Assembly (NCBI RefSeq): GCF_020595055.1
Contig: NZ_JAJDOO010000022.1
Coordinates: 19,941 to 83,940 of the forward strand
DNA length: 64,000 nucleotides
Source: Desulfosporosinus shakirovi
Lineage (GTDB): Bacteria > Bacillota > Desulfitobacteriia > Desulfitobacteriales > Desulfitobacteriaceae
Direction: 5' to 3'
Position 1 is the first letter of the stretch, and every line of letters begins with the position of its first letter. Of this stretch, positions 9,094 to 18,359 are shown one piece after another. Below the pieces are notes generated by a model. That model had not been told where the DNA came from. It searched no databases and saw nothing but the letters and a program-made list of their open reading frames with translations. The translations under genes and the position numbers were made by a program.

Positions 9094-11820
9094 TTGATTA
9101 AAAAACATGTCATTATTAACGGTGTCCCTCAGACATTGATAGTCGATGGGGAAGTTACCCTGGCAAATGTGTTGCGAGGACAACTGCACATGACCGGAAC
9201 TAAAATTGGATGTGGAAAAGCTCAATGTGGTGCCTGCTCTGTCATTGTGGATGGAAAAGTGATCCGGTCCTGTGTGACGAAAATCAAACGGGTTGCCGAT
9301 GATGCTCAGATTACTACGATCGAAGGCGTAGGTACTAAGAAGAACTTACATCCCGTACAACTGGCCTGGATGGTCCATGGAGCTGCTCAATGCGGTTTCT
9401 GCAGTCCCGGATTTATTGTTTCTGCTAAACAGCTCTTAGATGATAATAGCAATCCTACAAGAGAAGACGTCCGCGACTGGTTCCAAAAACACAGAAATGC
9501 CTGCCGTTGCACAGGCTACAAACCCCTGGTTGATGCGGTTATGACTGCAGCCAAGTTGATTCGCGGCGAGATGAAGACCGAAGACCTATGGGAAAAACTG
9601 CCGTCCAGTGGCTCCATCTGGGGAAGCAATTACATTCGTCCATCCGCTTTGGCCAAGGTTACCGGTACTTGTGACTTTGGCGCAGATTTAGGGGTTAAAA
9701 TGCCTTGTGGTACTTTGCAGTTAAAACTGGTTCAGGCCAAGGTTTCTCATGCCAATATTATATCTATCGATACCTCTGAAGCTGAAAAAATGCCTGGTGT
9801 ATATAAAGTTATCACCCATAAAGATGTCAAAGGCAAAAACCGGATTACCGGCTTAATCACCTTCCCGAATAACAAAGGGGATGGTTGGGACAGGCCGATC
9901 CTTTGCGACGAAAAAGTGTTCCAATTTGGTGACGCCATCGCCATTGTAGCGGCCGATACCGCTGAGCATGCTCAAGCTGCAGTTGACAAAGTTAAGGTAG
10001 AGTTGGAAATTCTCCCCGCCTACATGAGTGCCCCGGCAGCCATGGCAGACGACGCTATCGAGATTCATCCCGGAACTCCTAACGTTTATTGGGAAACCAA
10101 GGTGATTAAAGGCGAGGAAACAGCTCCTCTGATGGAAAAAGCAGATATAGTTGTTCAAGACGACTTTTATGTAGGACGCCAGCCCCACCTGCCCATCGAG
10201 CCTGACGTTGGTTTTGCCTTTATTGATGAAGAGGACCGCGTAGTGATTCATTCCAAAAGTATCGGCATTCATCTCCACCAGGCTATGATTGCCCCGGGGC
10301 TCGGACTGGAACTAGACAAATTGGTTATCGTACAAAATCCTGCCGGCGGTACCTTTGGTTATAAGTTCAGCCCAACCATAGAAGCCTTACTAGGGGTAGC
10401 TGCGTTGGCTACAGGTAAGCCTGTATTCCTGGAGTTTGACTACTATCAACAAATTACTTACACAGGGAAACGTTCACCGTTCTTTATCAATCTTAAATAC
10501 GGGGCTACTAAAGAAGGTAAACTGGTTGCCATGGAAGCCGATTGGAGCTGTGATCATGGTCCGTATTCCGAGTTTGGCGATCTGGTTACCCTGCGGGGCA
10601 GTCAATTCATTGGTGCCGGTTATATGATTCCCAATATTCGCAGCAATGGCCGCACTGTCTGCACAAATCATGCTTGGGGTTCGGCCTTCAGGGGTTACGG
10701 ATCTCCGCAAAGCCTGTTCGCAACCGAGGTATTGATGGATGAACTGGCGGAAAAACTAGGAATGGATCCCTTTGAGCTGCGTTACAAAAACGTTTACAGA
10801 CCCGGTGATACTACTCCTACCGGCAGTGAGCCTGACGTACACAGTATGGTGGAGATAATGGATAAACTTAAGCCTCTCTATGATGCAGCTAAGAAAAAGG
10901 CCGAAGCTGAATCCACTGCCGACAAGAAACGCGGTGCCGGCATCTCTCTCGGCGTCTACGGTGCCGGTCTGGATAACCCCGACGGTTCAGAGGCTTGGGC
11001 TGATTATACGGAAACCGGTGTCACAATTTTCAACGGTTGGGAAGATCACGGACAAGGTGCGGACATGGGGACACTGGCTACTTCCCATGAGGCTTTGCTT
11101 CCCTTGGGAATTAAACCCGAACAAATCAAATTGGTCATGAATGACACCTCTAAAGTTCCCGCCAGCGGACCTGCCGGTGGCAGCCGTTCCCAAGTAATGA
11201 CGGGCAACGCCATCAAAATTGCTTGCGAAGAACTGTTAAAAGCAATTCAAAAACCCGATGGAACTTACCGGACCTATGGAGAACAGGTTGCAGCAGGGTT
11301 ACCAACCCACTTTGTAGGCAAATATAGCACTCCAGCAGGGTATAATGGTTGTGACCTCGAAACAGGACAAGGAGTCCCCTTCACCACTTATATGTATGCA
11401 GCGTTCCTCTCTGAAGTGGAAGTCGATGTCAAGACAGGTAAAACCAAGGTTCTTGGCATGAACGGAATATTTGATGTGGGCACCCTTGCTAATAAGTTAG
11501 TCGTTGACGGGCAAATGTTTGGCGGAATGGTACAAGGTATTGGCTTGGCTCTCAGCGAAGATTTCGAAGATCTTAAAAAGCATATCGATCTGGTTAGCTG
11601 CGGTCTGCCCTTCATTAAAGACGCACCTGACAAACTTGTTGTCGATTATGTTATGACTCCAAGAGAACATGGTCCCTTCGGAGCTTCTGGTGCCGGTGAA
11701 GCACCGCTGACCTCTCCTCATGCTTCCATCATTAATGCAATTACAAATGCCTGCGGGGTAAGGATTACCAAGTTACCAGCCCTGCCTGAAAAAGTACTTG
11801 CCGGATTAAAGGCTCAGTAA
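9094..11820 (+). CDS. mop: Molybdenum aldehyde oxidoreductase (Mop type)
   Basis: A 908-residue xanthine-oxidase-family enzyme oxidising aldehydes to acids. It resembles Desulfovibrio gigas MOP (907 residues) along its whole length. The plant-type 2Fe-2S ligands are C40, C45, C48 and C60, the second cluster uses C100, C103, C137 and C139, and the catalytic base falls at E869 in GAGEAPLTSPHA, all at the D. gigas positions. There is no FAD domain, so electrons must leave through a partner, probably the next gene. It starts with TTG behind AAGGAGAG. By eye it uses more C-ending codons than its neighbours, compatible with transfer from a Desulfovibrio-like source. The D. gigas enzyme carries the cytosine dinucleotide cofactor; the same is inferred here. 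Confidence 0.96.
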   Translation: MIKKHVIINGVPQTLIVDGEVTLANVLRGQLHMTGTKIGCGKAQCGACSVIVDGKVIRSCVTKIKRVADDAQITTIEGVGTKKNLHPVQLAWMVHGAAQCGFCSPGFIVSAKQLLDDNSNPTREDVRDWFQKHRNACRCTGYKPLVDAVMTAAKLIRGEMKTEDLWEKLPSSGSIWGSNYIRPSALAKVTGTCDFGADLGVKMPCGTLQLKLVQAKVSHANIISIDTSEAEKMPGVYKVITHKDVKGKNRITGLITFPNNKGDGWDRPILCDEKVFQFGDAIAIVAADTAEHAQAAVDKVKVELEILPAYMSAPAAMADDAIEIHPGTPNVYWETKVIKGEETAPLMEKADIVVQDDFYVGRQPHLPIEPDVGFAFIDEEDRVVIHSKSIGIHLHQAMIAPGLGLELDKLVIVQNPAGGTFGYKFSPTIEALLGVAALATGKPVFLEFDYYQQITYTGKRSPFFINLKYGATKEGKLVAMEADWSCDHGPYSEFGDLVTLRGSQFIGAGYMIPNIRSNGRTVCTNHAWGSAFRGYGSPQSLFATEVLMDELAEKLGMDPFELRYKNVYRPGDTTPTGSEPDVHSMVEIMDKLKPLYDAAKKKAEAESTADKKRGAGISLGVYGAGLDNPDGSEAWADYTETGVTIFNGWEDHGQGADMGTLATSHEALLPLGIKPEQIKLVMNDTSKVPASGPAGGSRSQVMTGNAIKIACEELLKAIQKPDGTYRTYGEQVAAGLPTHFVGKYSTPAGYNGCDLETGQGVPFTTYMYAAFLSEVEVDVKTGKTKVLGMNGIFDVGTLANKLVVDGQMFGGMVQGIGLALSEDFEDLKKHIDLVSCGLPFIKDAPDKLVVDYVMTPREHGPFGASGAGEAPLTSPHASIINAITNACGVRITKLPALPEKVLAGLKAQ

Positions 11821-11831
11821 TAGTTTGTTTT

Positions 11832-11876
11832 ACAGAGGGGATCTAAATTTGTTCACTCAAGTTTAGGTTCCCTGTG
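11832..11876 (+). other. Hairpin between Mop and the dicluster gene
   Basis: ACAGAGGGGATCTAAA and TTTAGGTTCCCTGT form an imperfect stem in the 98-bp gap after the Mop stop codon. No T run follows, so it may be a partial terminator or an RNA processing and stability element that lets Mop be made in excess over the rest of the operon. Confidence 0.5.
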
Positions 11877-11918
11877 GTTACCCACAGAGCAAATATTTAT
11901 AAAGAAGTTGGTGCTGCT

Positions 11919-14219
11919 ATGGATCAGGTTGAACTGAGAAGGCTAGAAAGTAAGTGCAGCCAAGAAAATCCTCCCGCTTGTACAGCTGGGTGTCCAATCC
12001 ATGTAGATGTTCGTAAGCTGATGCTGGCCATTCAAAATCAAGACTGGAAAAGCGCCGCATCAATACTACAGCAGAAACAGCCCTTTCCGGGAATTATTAG
12101 CAGGATTTGTGACCATCCCTGTGAGGATGTGTGTAAACGTAAAGATGTTGGAGCAACCGTAGCTATTTCTAACTTAGAAAGATTCTGTCTGGAAAATTAT
12201 GCTCCCAAAATTGCCAATGTAGGAGCTGTTCCCCCTAAAAGCCAGACCGTTGCGGTGGTTGGCAGTGGGTTAAGAGGCCTGACTACAGCCTATGACCTAG
12301 CACGAAAAGGGTACATTGTTACGCTGTTTGAAAAATCAGATCGCTTGGGCGGGAACTTGTGGAAACATCCAGAGCAACAACTTCCAGCTCAGGTAATTAC
12401 GAACGAACTTTCAGTTTTGAATCGTCCAAATGTGACAATTGAGCGTAATGCAGGAATAACCCGACAGGATTTGTCTCAACTAAAAGAACGGTTTGATGCT
12501 TTATATATTGGCTTTGCTGCACAATCTGAAGACGCCTTGGAATTGTTGGGTGAGAATAGCACAGTTGACCCCATAAGCTGTACTACGCCAATAGCAGGTG
12601 TATTTGCTGGTGGACGGTTTGGCAATAATTCCCCAATCAATGCTGTTGCTGATGGCCGGAGAGGTGCAGTATCTATCGACAGGTACCTGCAAGGAGCCTC
12701 TCTAACTGCCTCCCGCCATGGCGAAGGGGCCTTCGAATCGAAACTATTCGTCAACGTGAACAAAATTCCATCCCTGCCTGCTGTACCCATGAGTCATGAA
12801 TCCGGGGGTTACACTGGCGAAGAAGCTGTCCGGGAAGCCGGTAGGTGCTTAAATTGTCAATGCCTTGAATGTGTAAAAGCCTGCAAATATTTGGAGTCCT
12901 ATGGTGGTTATCCCAAAAAATATTTGCGGGAAATATACAATAACGAATCTATCGTCATGGGCACACGCCACGCCAACAAGATGATTAATTCCTGCACCCA
13001 GTGTGGGTTGTGCGCTGAAGTATGTCCGAATGATCTAGACATGGGACAGGTTTGTCTTGCATCCCGGGAAAGTATGGTTAGGAGAGGGAAAATGCCACCG
13101 TCTGCCCATGATTTTGCCCTGCGGGATATGGCTTTTAGTAACAGTGAACAATTTGCTTTGACTAGACATCAACCAGGGTTCGATTCCAGCAAATATGTTT
13201 TCTTTCCAGGCTGTCAATTGAGCGGCTCATCTCCGGAACATGTGGAAAAAGTATATGCCTATTTAACAGAACAGCTTGTCGGAGGAGTAGGACTGATGTT
13301 GCGCTGCTGCGGTGCTCCTGCGCATTGGGGCGGTGATCAGGGACAGTTTCAAACCAGTTTCGAGGAGATGGTTGTGGAATGGGAGAACTTGGGTAAACCG
13401 CAGCTGATCGTAGCCTGTTCTACCTGTCACAGTATGTTTCGAGAAAAATTACCCGGAGTTGTCTCTCTTTGGGAACTAATAAAAGATATGGATTTACCCA
13501 TTCAAGGGGATGGTGCAAATTACGGTAAAGTAGCTGTACAGGACCCCTGTACTACCAGATACGAACAAGGAATACATGAAGCAGTTCGCCATATCTTACT
13601 CAGGCTAGGTTGTGAAATTGAAGAATTACCTTATAGTAAAGAACTAACCAAGTGTTGCGGCTTTGGCGGCCTAACGGCCTTCGCCAATCCGAGACTTGCG
13701 CAGCAGATCGTTGAAAATAGGATAAAAGAAAGTACTGTGGACTATGTAGCCTACTGTGCCATGTGTAGAGACAGATTTGCTGCTCATGGTAAGCGTACAC
13801 TACATTTATTAGATCTCATTTTTGCTGATGATCTGCAAAATGCTGCCACCAGACCTGATTCGGGATTTTCTCAACGGCATGAGCATCGGGCAAGACTCAA
13901 AAGAACGTTACTGCATAAGTTCTGGCAAACGCCGCAGGAAAAGGAAAGGGGTTATAGGACTATAAAAATAATATGCAATGAAGAAATAAGTAAGCTTATG
14001 GAAGAAAGACTAATTTTTATCGAAGATGTTCAGCAGGTAATAGAACATGCAGAAGGCACGGGAAGCAAATTTATCAATCCGGATAACGGCAACTATTTAG
14101 CCTATTTTCGCCCGGCTAGAGTGACATATTGGGTTGAATACCAACCTCAAGAGGATGGTTTTGTAGTCTTGAACGCATATAGCCACCGGATGGAAATTGT
14201 TGAGGAAGTGAAGCCATGA
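11919..14219 (+). CDS. Flavin and Fe-S dicluster oxidoreductase with twin CCG domains
   Basis: About 766 residues from ATG 11919 (MDQVELRRLESKC); a GTG at 11874 would add 15 residues, but it overlaps a hairpin and lacks a ribosome site. Parts in order: a glutamate-synthase-small-subunit-like cysteine domain (CTAGCPIHVDVR ... CDHPCEDVCKR); an FAD-binding GSGLRG segment with a shortened remainder; a ferredoxin-like part (CLNCQCLECVKAC, then CTQCGLCAEVCP); two HdrB-type CCG domains (FFPGC/RCCG and QDPC/KCCGFGG, each with a distal CxxC); and a unique C-terminal stretch. I infer that it takes electrons from Mop, which has no flavin domain of its own, and acts on a thiol/disulfide or quinone-like acceptor. 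It overlaps the next gene by ATGA. Confidence 0.85.
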   Translation: MDQVELRRLESKCSQENPPACTAGCPIHVDVRKLMLAIQNQDWKSAASILQQKQPFPGIISRICDHPCEDVCKRKDVGATVAISNLERFCLENYAPKIANVGAVPPKSQTVAVVGSGLRGLTTAYDLARKGYIVTLFEKSDRLGGNLWKHPEQQLPAQVITNELSVLNRPNVTIERNAGITRQDLSQLKERFDALYIGFAAQSEDALELLGENSTVDPISCTTPIAGVFAGGRFGNNSPINAVADGRRGAVSIDRYLQGASLTASRHGEGAFESKLFVNVNKIPSLPAVPMSHESGGYTGEEAVREAGRCLNCQCLECVKACKYLESYGGYPKKYLREIYNNESIVMGTRHANKMINSCTQCGLCAEVCPNDLDMGQVCLASRESMVRRGKMPPSAHDFALRDMAFSNSEQFALTRHQPGFDSSKYVFFPGCQLSGSSPEHVEKVYAYLTEQLVGGVGLMLRCCGAPAHWGGDQGQFQTSFEEMVVEWENLGKPQLIVACSTCHSMFREKLPGVVSLWELIKDMDLPIQGDGANYGKVAVQDPCTTRYEQGIHEAVRHILLRLGCEIEELPYSKELTKCCGFGGLTAFANPRLAQQIVENRIKESTVDYVAYCAMCRDRFAAHGKRTLHLLDLIFADDLQNAATRPDSGFSQRHEHRARLKRTLLHKFWQTPQEKERGYRTIKIICNEEISKLMEERLIFIEDVQQVIEHAEGTGSKFINPDNGNYLAYFRPARVTYWVEYQPQEDGFVVLNAYSHRMEIVEEVKP

Positions 14220-14428
14220 ATAAGACAGCAAATCTGCCGCCCAAACCTGTATGGAAGTGCGGAAAATGTGGTGGTGAACTAAAGCATGGTACGGTAAAAA
14301 TAACCTATCTAGGAAATGATCTTAGAGTTGAAGAACTGAAATGCCTTAATTGCGGCTTGGTGTTGATCACTGAAGAGCTGGCTTTAGGCAAAATGTTTGA
14401 AGTAGAACAAAGCCTTGAGGATAAGTAG
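14216..14428 (+). CDS. Small zinc-ribbon protein (DVU1557-like)
   Basis: A 70-residue protein with CGKCGG and CLNCGL knuckles 27 residues apart, typical of a zinc ribbon or rubredoxin-like fold. It overlaps the preceding gene by four bases, so it is translationally coupled to the dicluster protein. I recall a family named DVU_1557 redox protein at the same place in the Desulfovibrio cluster. Its role is unknown; a small electron carrier or an adaptor for the dicluster enzyme would fit. Confidence 0.75.
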   Translation: MNKTANLPPKPVWKCGKCGGELKHGTVKITYLGNDLRVEELKCLNCGLVLITEELALGKMFEVEQSLEDK

Positions 14429-14442
14429 AGGGAGGGAGCAGA

Positions 14443-14889
14443 ATGGCGGTCGATGCCTTTCGCCTGTTTCAATTGGCTACTCAGGGATTCTGTTGCAGTC
14501 AGATTATGCTAATTCTCGGTTTAGATGAACAAGGAACGGAAAACCCCGACTTGATTAAAGCAATGCAAGGATTATGTGGTGGTATAGGCAGGTCGGGGAA
14601 AACCTGTGGTGCACTTACCGGGGGGGCATGTTTAGTAGGATTGAACGCAGGGAAGGGGAGTCCCAGCGAGTTCAGCCACGCCAAAATAAACCCTATGATT
14701 AATGTCTTACTGGAGTGGTTTGAAGAAACCCATGGCAGTATCGAATGCTCAGGAATTTTAGATCACTCTCTGGATGAGGGCAACGAGTATCCTGTACAAT
14801 GCGGCAATATTGTTTCAACCACCTTTAGTAAGGTATATGAAATTTTAGCGGTCTATACCGAAGACCCTGAGTCGATGGACGAGGGTTAA
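14443..14889 (+). CDS. C-GCAxxG-C-C family redox protein
   Basis: A 148-residue member of the C_GCAxxG_C_C family: an early FCCSQ, then GLCGGIGRSGKTCGALTGG at about 46-64, which supplies the defining C...GCGAxxGG pattern, then later cysteines (IECSG, QCGN). Such proteins are thought to bind a metal or to be redox-active, and no reaction is established. The start is ATG behind GAGGGAGG, 14 bp after the zinc-ribbon gene. It corresponds to what I remember as the DVU_1555 family of the same cluster. Confidence 0.82.
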   Translation: MAVDAFRLFQLATQGFCCSQIMLILGLDEQGTENPDLIKAMQGLCGGIGRSGKTCGALTGGACLVGLNAGKGSPSEFSHAKINPMINVLLEWFEETHGSIECSGILDHSLDEGNEYPVQCGNIVSTTFSKVYEILAVYTEDPESMDEG

Positions 14890-14894
14890 AGACT

Positions 14895-15650
14895 ATGAAA
14901 AATGATGCGTTTAAATTGTATGAGAGTGACCTGCTGAGTCAGACCACAGGGGTTACTTTGAGACCGGGCGGGTTTGCTTTAACCGACCTGGGAATCGGAA
15001 AATGTGACTTGCTCCCGGGAGCACGGGTTCTGGATGTAGGATGCGGCAGCGGTGCAACGGTAGAACGTTTAGTTTCTCAGTATCAGCTCCAAGCTATTGG
15101 GTTGGATTCTTCAGAGGTATTGCTAGAGAGTGGAAAGAAGAGGAATCCGGACTTAAACCTGATACGAGGGCTGGGGGAAGACCTGCCCTTTCCGGTGAAA
15201 CACATGGATGGGGTGTTGGCTGAATGTGCCTTGTCTGTGATGGAGGACCTGGATCAAGTCTTAAACGAAATTTTCAGGGTGCTTAAACCGAGGGGATGGT
15301 TGCTCGTAAATGATGTATATGCACGCAATCCTGAGGGTCTCCAAGGGCTTCGGGAGCTCAAAATTGACTCTTGTATCCGAAGAGCGTTACCCAGGGAGCA
15401 ATTCGTTAATAAGCTTGTCGAACAGGGGTTTAAGATCGTTGATTGGACGGATCATACTAACCTATTGACCCAACTGACGGTTGATCTAATCATGGCCCAT
15501 GGCTCTATGACCCAGTTTTGGCTTAAGACCTCTTCATGTTCATGCTCTGGCGCAGATTCGGTTGAGCCTAGCCTGGTTCAGGTTGCGTTAAAGCAGGCGA
15601 AGATGGGATATTTTCAACTAATTGCCCAAAAGGATGATCACTGCAGTTAG
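14895..15650 (+). CDS. Class I SAM-dependent methyltransferase (TrsM-like)
   Basis: A 251-residue Rossmann methyltransferase with motif I VLDVGCGSG near residues 45-53, the acidic motif II (LDSSE) and a post-I ALSVM region. The C-terminal segment carries SSCSCSG, an unusual cysteine cluster; by recollection some relatives have selenocysteine and are listed as (seleno)protein TrsM or the DVU_1556 family. It begins 5 bp after the previous stop. The substrate is unknown. A role in metabolising a methylated or metalloid compound, or in modifying a cofactor, are competing inferences. Confidence 0.82.
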   Translation: MKNDAFKLYESDLLSQTTGVTLRPGGFALTDLGIGKCDLLPGARVLDVGCGSGATVERLVSQYQLQAIGLDSSEVLLESGKKRNPDLNLIRGLGEDLPFPVKHMDGVLAECALSVMEDLDQVLNEIFRVLKPRGWLLVNDVYARNPEGLQGLRELKIDSCIRRALPREQFVNKLVEQGFKIVDWTDHTNLLTQLTVDLIMAHGSMTQFWLKTSSCSCSGADSVEPSLVQVALKQAKMGYFQLIAQKDDHCS

Positions 15651-15663
15651 AGAGGGATAGCAT

Positions 15664-17013
15664 ATGGACATAATGGATAAATGTTTGATTACTACAGCCA
15701 AGAGTTCAGGTACCGAGAGTTTGTGTCCGGAATGTTTGCAGAGGATTCCAGCGCAAAGAGTGGCTCAGGGTGAAAAGGTTTATATGGTGAAACAATGCCC
15801 TGAACACGGGGAGTATCGAACTCTGCTTTGGCAGGGGAACCCTCAATGGGATTTATGGGTCAGACCAACGATTCCAACCCCTCCAAAGGAGTGTTTTACC
15901 CGGGTTGAAAAAGGCTGTCCTTTTGATTGCGGTTTATGTGAAGATCATTACAAGACCACTTGTACAGCTTTAATAGAAGTTACCCAGCGTTGTAATTTAA
16001 ACTGCCGATTTTGTTTTGCTAATGCAGGAACTGAGCTCGACGAACCTTCCTTGGCCGTCATAGAAGAGTGGTACAAAAACGTCCTTGCCGCCAGCGGTCC
16101 TGTCAATATCCAGTTATCCGGCGGTGAGCCAACCCTCAGAAACGACTTACCGGCAATACTGGAAATGGGAAAGACATTGGGTTTTAACTTCATCCAGCTT
16201 AACACCAATGGCTTGCGACTGGCGGAAGATCCTGGCTTTGTGGGCCGCTTGAAGGAAGCTGGACTTAGTTCCGTGTTTTTGCAATTTGACGGTACAGAGG
16301 ATTCCATTTATGAGGCAATCAGGGGTCGCAGGCTCTTTGGGGTTAAAGCCAAGGCCATAGAGAACTGTGCTCAATATGGGATTGGGGTTGTGTTAGTACC
16401 TACCCTGATACCGGGGATAAACACTTATAATATCGGAGGAATCATCAAGTTTGCCTTGGAAAATCTTCCTGCAGTCCGAGGGGTGCACTTTCAGCCTGTC
16501 AGTTATTTCGGAAGGATTCCTAAAGAACCCCTGGATCAAGACCGGATCACACTCCCCGAAGTTATTCAAGCCATCGAGGAACAGACGGAGGGACTCATCA
16601 AGGCAGCCAACCTGAAACCCCACAATGGACGCTGCTCTTTTAGCGGCAACTTCACGAGACAACAGGATGGCAGCTTGAAAGCAATTATCAATAATTCGTG
16701 CTGTGCCGGACCGGAGCGAGCGGATGAATTAGCCAGAAAAACACGAACCTTTGTGGCCAGGCAGTGGTCAGGAGCAGAAAAGTTAACAATTGAGTCTCCT
16801 GTTAATAACTCATGGGATAATCTAATCCAACAGCTAAAAACCTATGCTTTTTCCATCAGCGGTATGGCCTTTCAAGACGTGTGGAATCTGGATATTGACA
16901 GATTAAAGAATTGCTGCATACATGTGGTAAGCCCTGAAGGCAAGTTAATTCCTTTTTGCGCCTATAACCTCACGGATAAGTTTGGGCACTCAATTTATAG
17001 AAGGGAGAGATAG
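15664..17013 (+). CDS. trsS: Radical SAM protein with N-terminal zinc ribbon (TrsS-like)
   Basis: A 449-residue protein. Residues 21-49 hold CPEC and CPEHG, the N-terminal ribbon seen in pterin-methylating and lipid-coupling radical SAM enzymes of the MJ0619/Tes type. A second cysteine group (C85, C89, C92, C100) precedes the radical SAM motif C110-x3-C114-x2-C117 and the GGEP motif. Near the C-terminus are NNSCCAGP and PFCAYN. The symbol follows my memory of the family name radical SAM (seleno)protein TrsS; here the variable position is cysteine. The reaction is unknown. The resemblance to enzymes acting on a pterin is notable next to a molybdopterin enzyme, but the link is only inferred. 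Confidence 0.83.
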   Translation: MDIMDKCLITTAKSSGTESLCPECLQRIPAQRVAQGEKVYMVKQCPEHGEYRTLLWQGNPQWDLWVRPTIPTPPKECFTRVEKGCPFDCGLCEDHYKTTCTALIEVTQRCNLNCRFCFANAGTELDEPSLAVIEEWYKNVLAASGPVNIQLSGGEPTLRNDLPAILEMGKTLGFNFIQLNTNGLRLAEDPGFVGRLKEAGLSSVFLQFDGTEDSIYEAIRGRRLFGVKAKAIENCAQYGIGVVLVPTLIPGINTYNIGGIIKFALENLPAVRGVHFQPVSYFGRIPKEPLDQDRITLPEVIQAIEEQTEGLIKAANLKPHNGRCSFSGNFTRQQDGSLKAIINNSCCAGPERADELARKTRTFVARQWSGAEKLTIESPVNNSWDNLIQQLKTYAFSISGMAFQDVWNLDIDRLKNCCIHVVSPEGKLIPFCAYNLTDKFGHSIYRRER

Positions 17014-17015
17014 GT

Positions 17016-18359
17016 TTGGGCATCAAAACCACCTCCCTGGAGGGTTGGATAAAGCACAAGATTACCGGAGAAAGTTCAGGTGTCTTAACCCGAAAGTTGA
17101 TTGAGGGCTATCAGTTGGGTAAACTTCAAGAAACACTTGACTTGGTAACCAGTAAAAGTCGATTTTATCAACGTTTGTACTCAGGAATAGATTGTAAGCT
17201 GTCAAGTTTACAAGATATGTTAAAACTGCCCTTTACTTCAGCCGAAGATTTAAAGGATAATCCTCTCAACTTCTTGTGTGTTCCTCAAAATGACATCGAC
17301 AGGATCGTCACTTTGCAAAGTGCCGGTACCACGGGTAAACCCAAACGTCTGTTCTTTACTGAGGCGGATCAAGAATTGACCATCGATTTTTTTCAACATG
17401 GCATGTTAACCTTGGTAAAGCCCGAGGACAGGGTTTTGATAATGTTACCTGGAGATACACCGGGAAGTGTCGGGGATTTATTGCGTATAGGTTTAAAAAG
17501 AGCAGGAGCAACAGGATTTGCCCATGGTCTGGTTACGAATCCAGAGTCCATCCTGGCACAAATTAAACGGGACAATATCAACGTATTAGTAGGGATACCT
17601 ACTCAAGTATTGAGTTTAGCGAGGTATAAAGATTCCCAGGGCAACACTCCCTCTTTGAGTTTGAGAAATGTTTTATTAAGTACAGACCATGTACCTTGGG
17701 CTATTGTGCAAGAACTCGAAAGGGCATGGGGGTGTAAGGTGTTTAATCACTATGGCATGACTGAGATGGGGTTGGGAGGCGGGCTGGAATGTGAGGGCTT
17801 CTGTGGTTACCACCTCAGGGAAGCAGACCTCTTTATCGAAATCATCGATCCCAGTTCAGGGCTGCCGGTTGTGGATGGGCAACTGGGTGAGATAGTCTTT
17901 AGCACTTTAACCAGGTCAGCTATGCCTTTAATTCGTTATCGTACGGGTGATATTTCTAGGTTTCTGATAGGCCCTTGTACCTGCCACACGGTACTAAAGC
18001 GACTGGAACGAATAAAGTCCAGAGAAAAGGTTTATCTGACTTCAGCCGATTTCTTAACCATGGCAGACTTTGATGAGGTTTTGTTTGCCCTTGATAACGT
18101 TCTTGATTTTGAGGTGTCCCTAACAGAGAGTCTGCTAGAAAAAGCAAACTGCTTACAACTCGATATTCAGCTAAAGGGACCTGTTTCATTAGAAGCGAAA
18201 AGAAACGTTCAACTGGCTTTAGATAAAATCCCTGTACTAAGGGGTGCCAGACAGAGCGGAAGTTTGAGGGTGCTCATTTATCTATTCTCAAGCGCTAAAG
18301 TGACAGCTAGAAAAAGTACAGCTAAACGACAGATTCAAGACAAGAGAGGGAGTGCCTAA
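17016..18359 (+). CDS. AMP-forming acyl-CoA ligase homologue (DVU1553-like)
   Basis: A 447-residue protein of the phenylacetate-CoA-ligase branch of adenylate-forming enzymes. The P-loop SAGTTGKPKR lies near residues 101-110, the aromatic A5 motif is YGMTEMG and the A7 motif is YRTGD. It would activate a carboxylate as an acyl-AMP and pass it to CoA or another acceptor. It starts with TTG two bases after the radical SAM stop, behind AAGGGAGAG. One simple role is to activate the acid made by Mop, but its tight packing among maturation-type genes leaves open a role in cofactor assembly. Confidence 0.82.
   Translation: MGIKTTSLEGWIKHKITGESSGVLTRKLIEGYQLGKLQETLDLVTSKSRFYQRLYSGIDCKLSSLQDMLKLPFTSAEDLKDNPLNFLCVPQNDIDRIVTLQSAGTTGKPKRLFFTEADQELTIDFFQHGMLTLVKPEDRVLIMLPGDTPGSVGDLLRIGLKRAGATGFAHGLVTNPESILAQIKRDNINVLVGIPTQVLSLARYKDSQGNTPSLSLRNVLLSTDHVPWAIVQELERAWGCKVFNHYGMTEMGLGGGLECEGFCGYHLREADLFIEIIDPSSGLPVVDGQLGEIVFSTLTRSAMPLIRYRTGDISRFLIGPCTCHTVLKRLERIKSREKVYLTSADFLTMADFDEVLFALDNVLDFEVSLTESLLEKANCLQLDIQLKGPVSLEAKRNVQLALDKIPVLRGARQSGSLRVLIYLFSSAKVTARKSTAKRQIQDKRGSA

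Noticed and set aside
10436..11721. Several antisense open frames within Mop
   Set aside because: They have no ribosome sites or recognisable domains and are shadows of the strongly conserved Mop frame.
13600..17020. Selenocysteine (in-frame TGA) in the methyltransferase or radical SAM genes
   Set aside because: Relatives are said to use selenocysteine, but the frames here are uninterrupted and have cysteines at the likely sites (SSCSCSG, NSCCAG).
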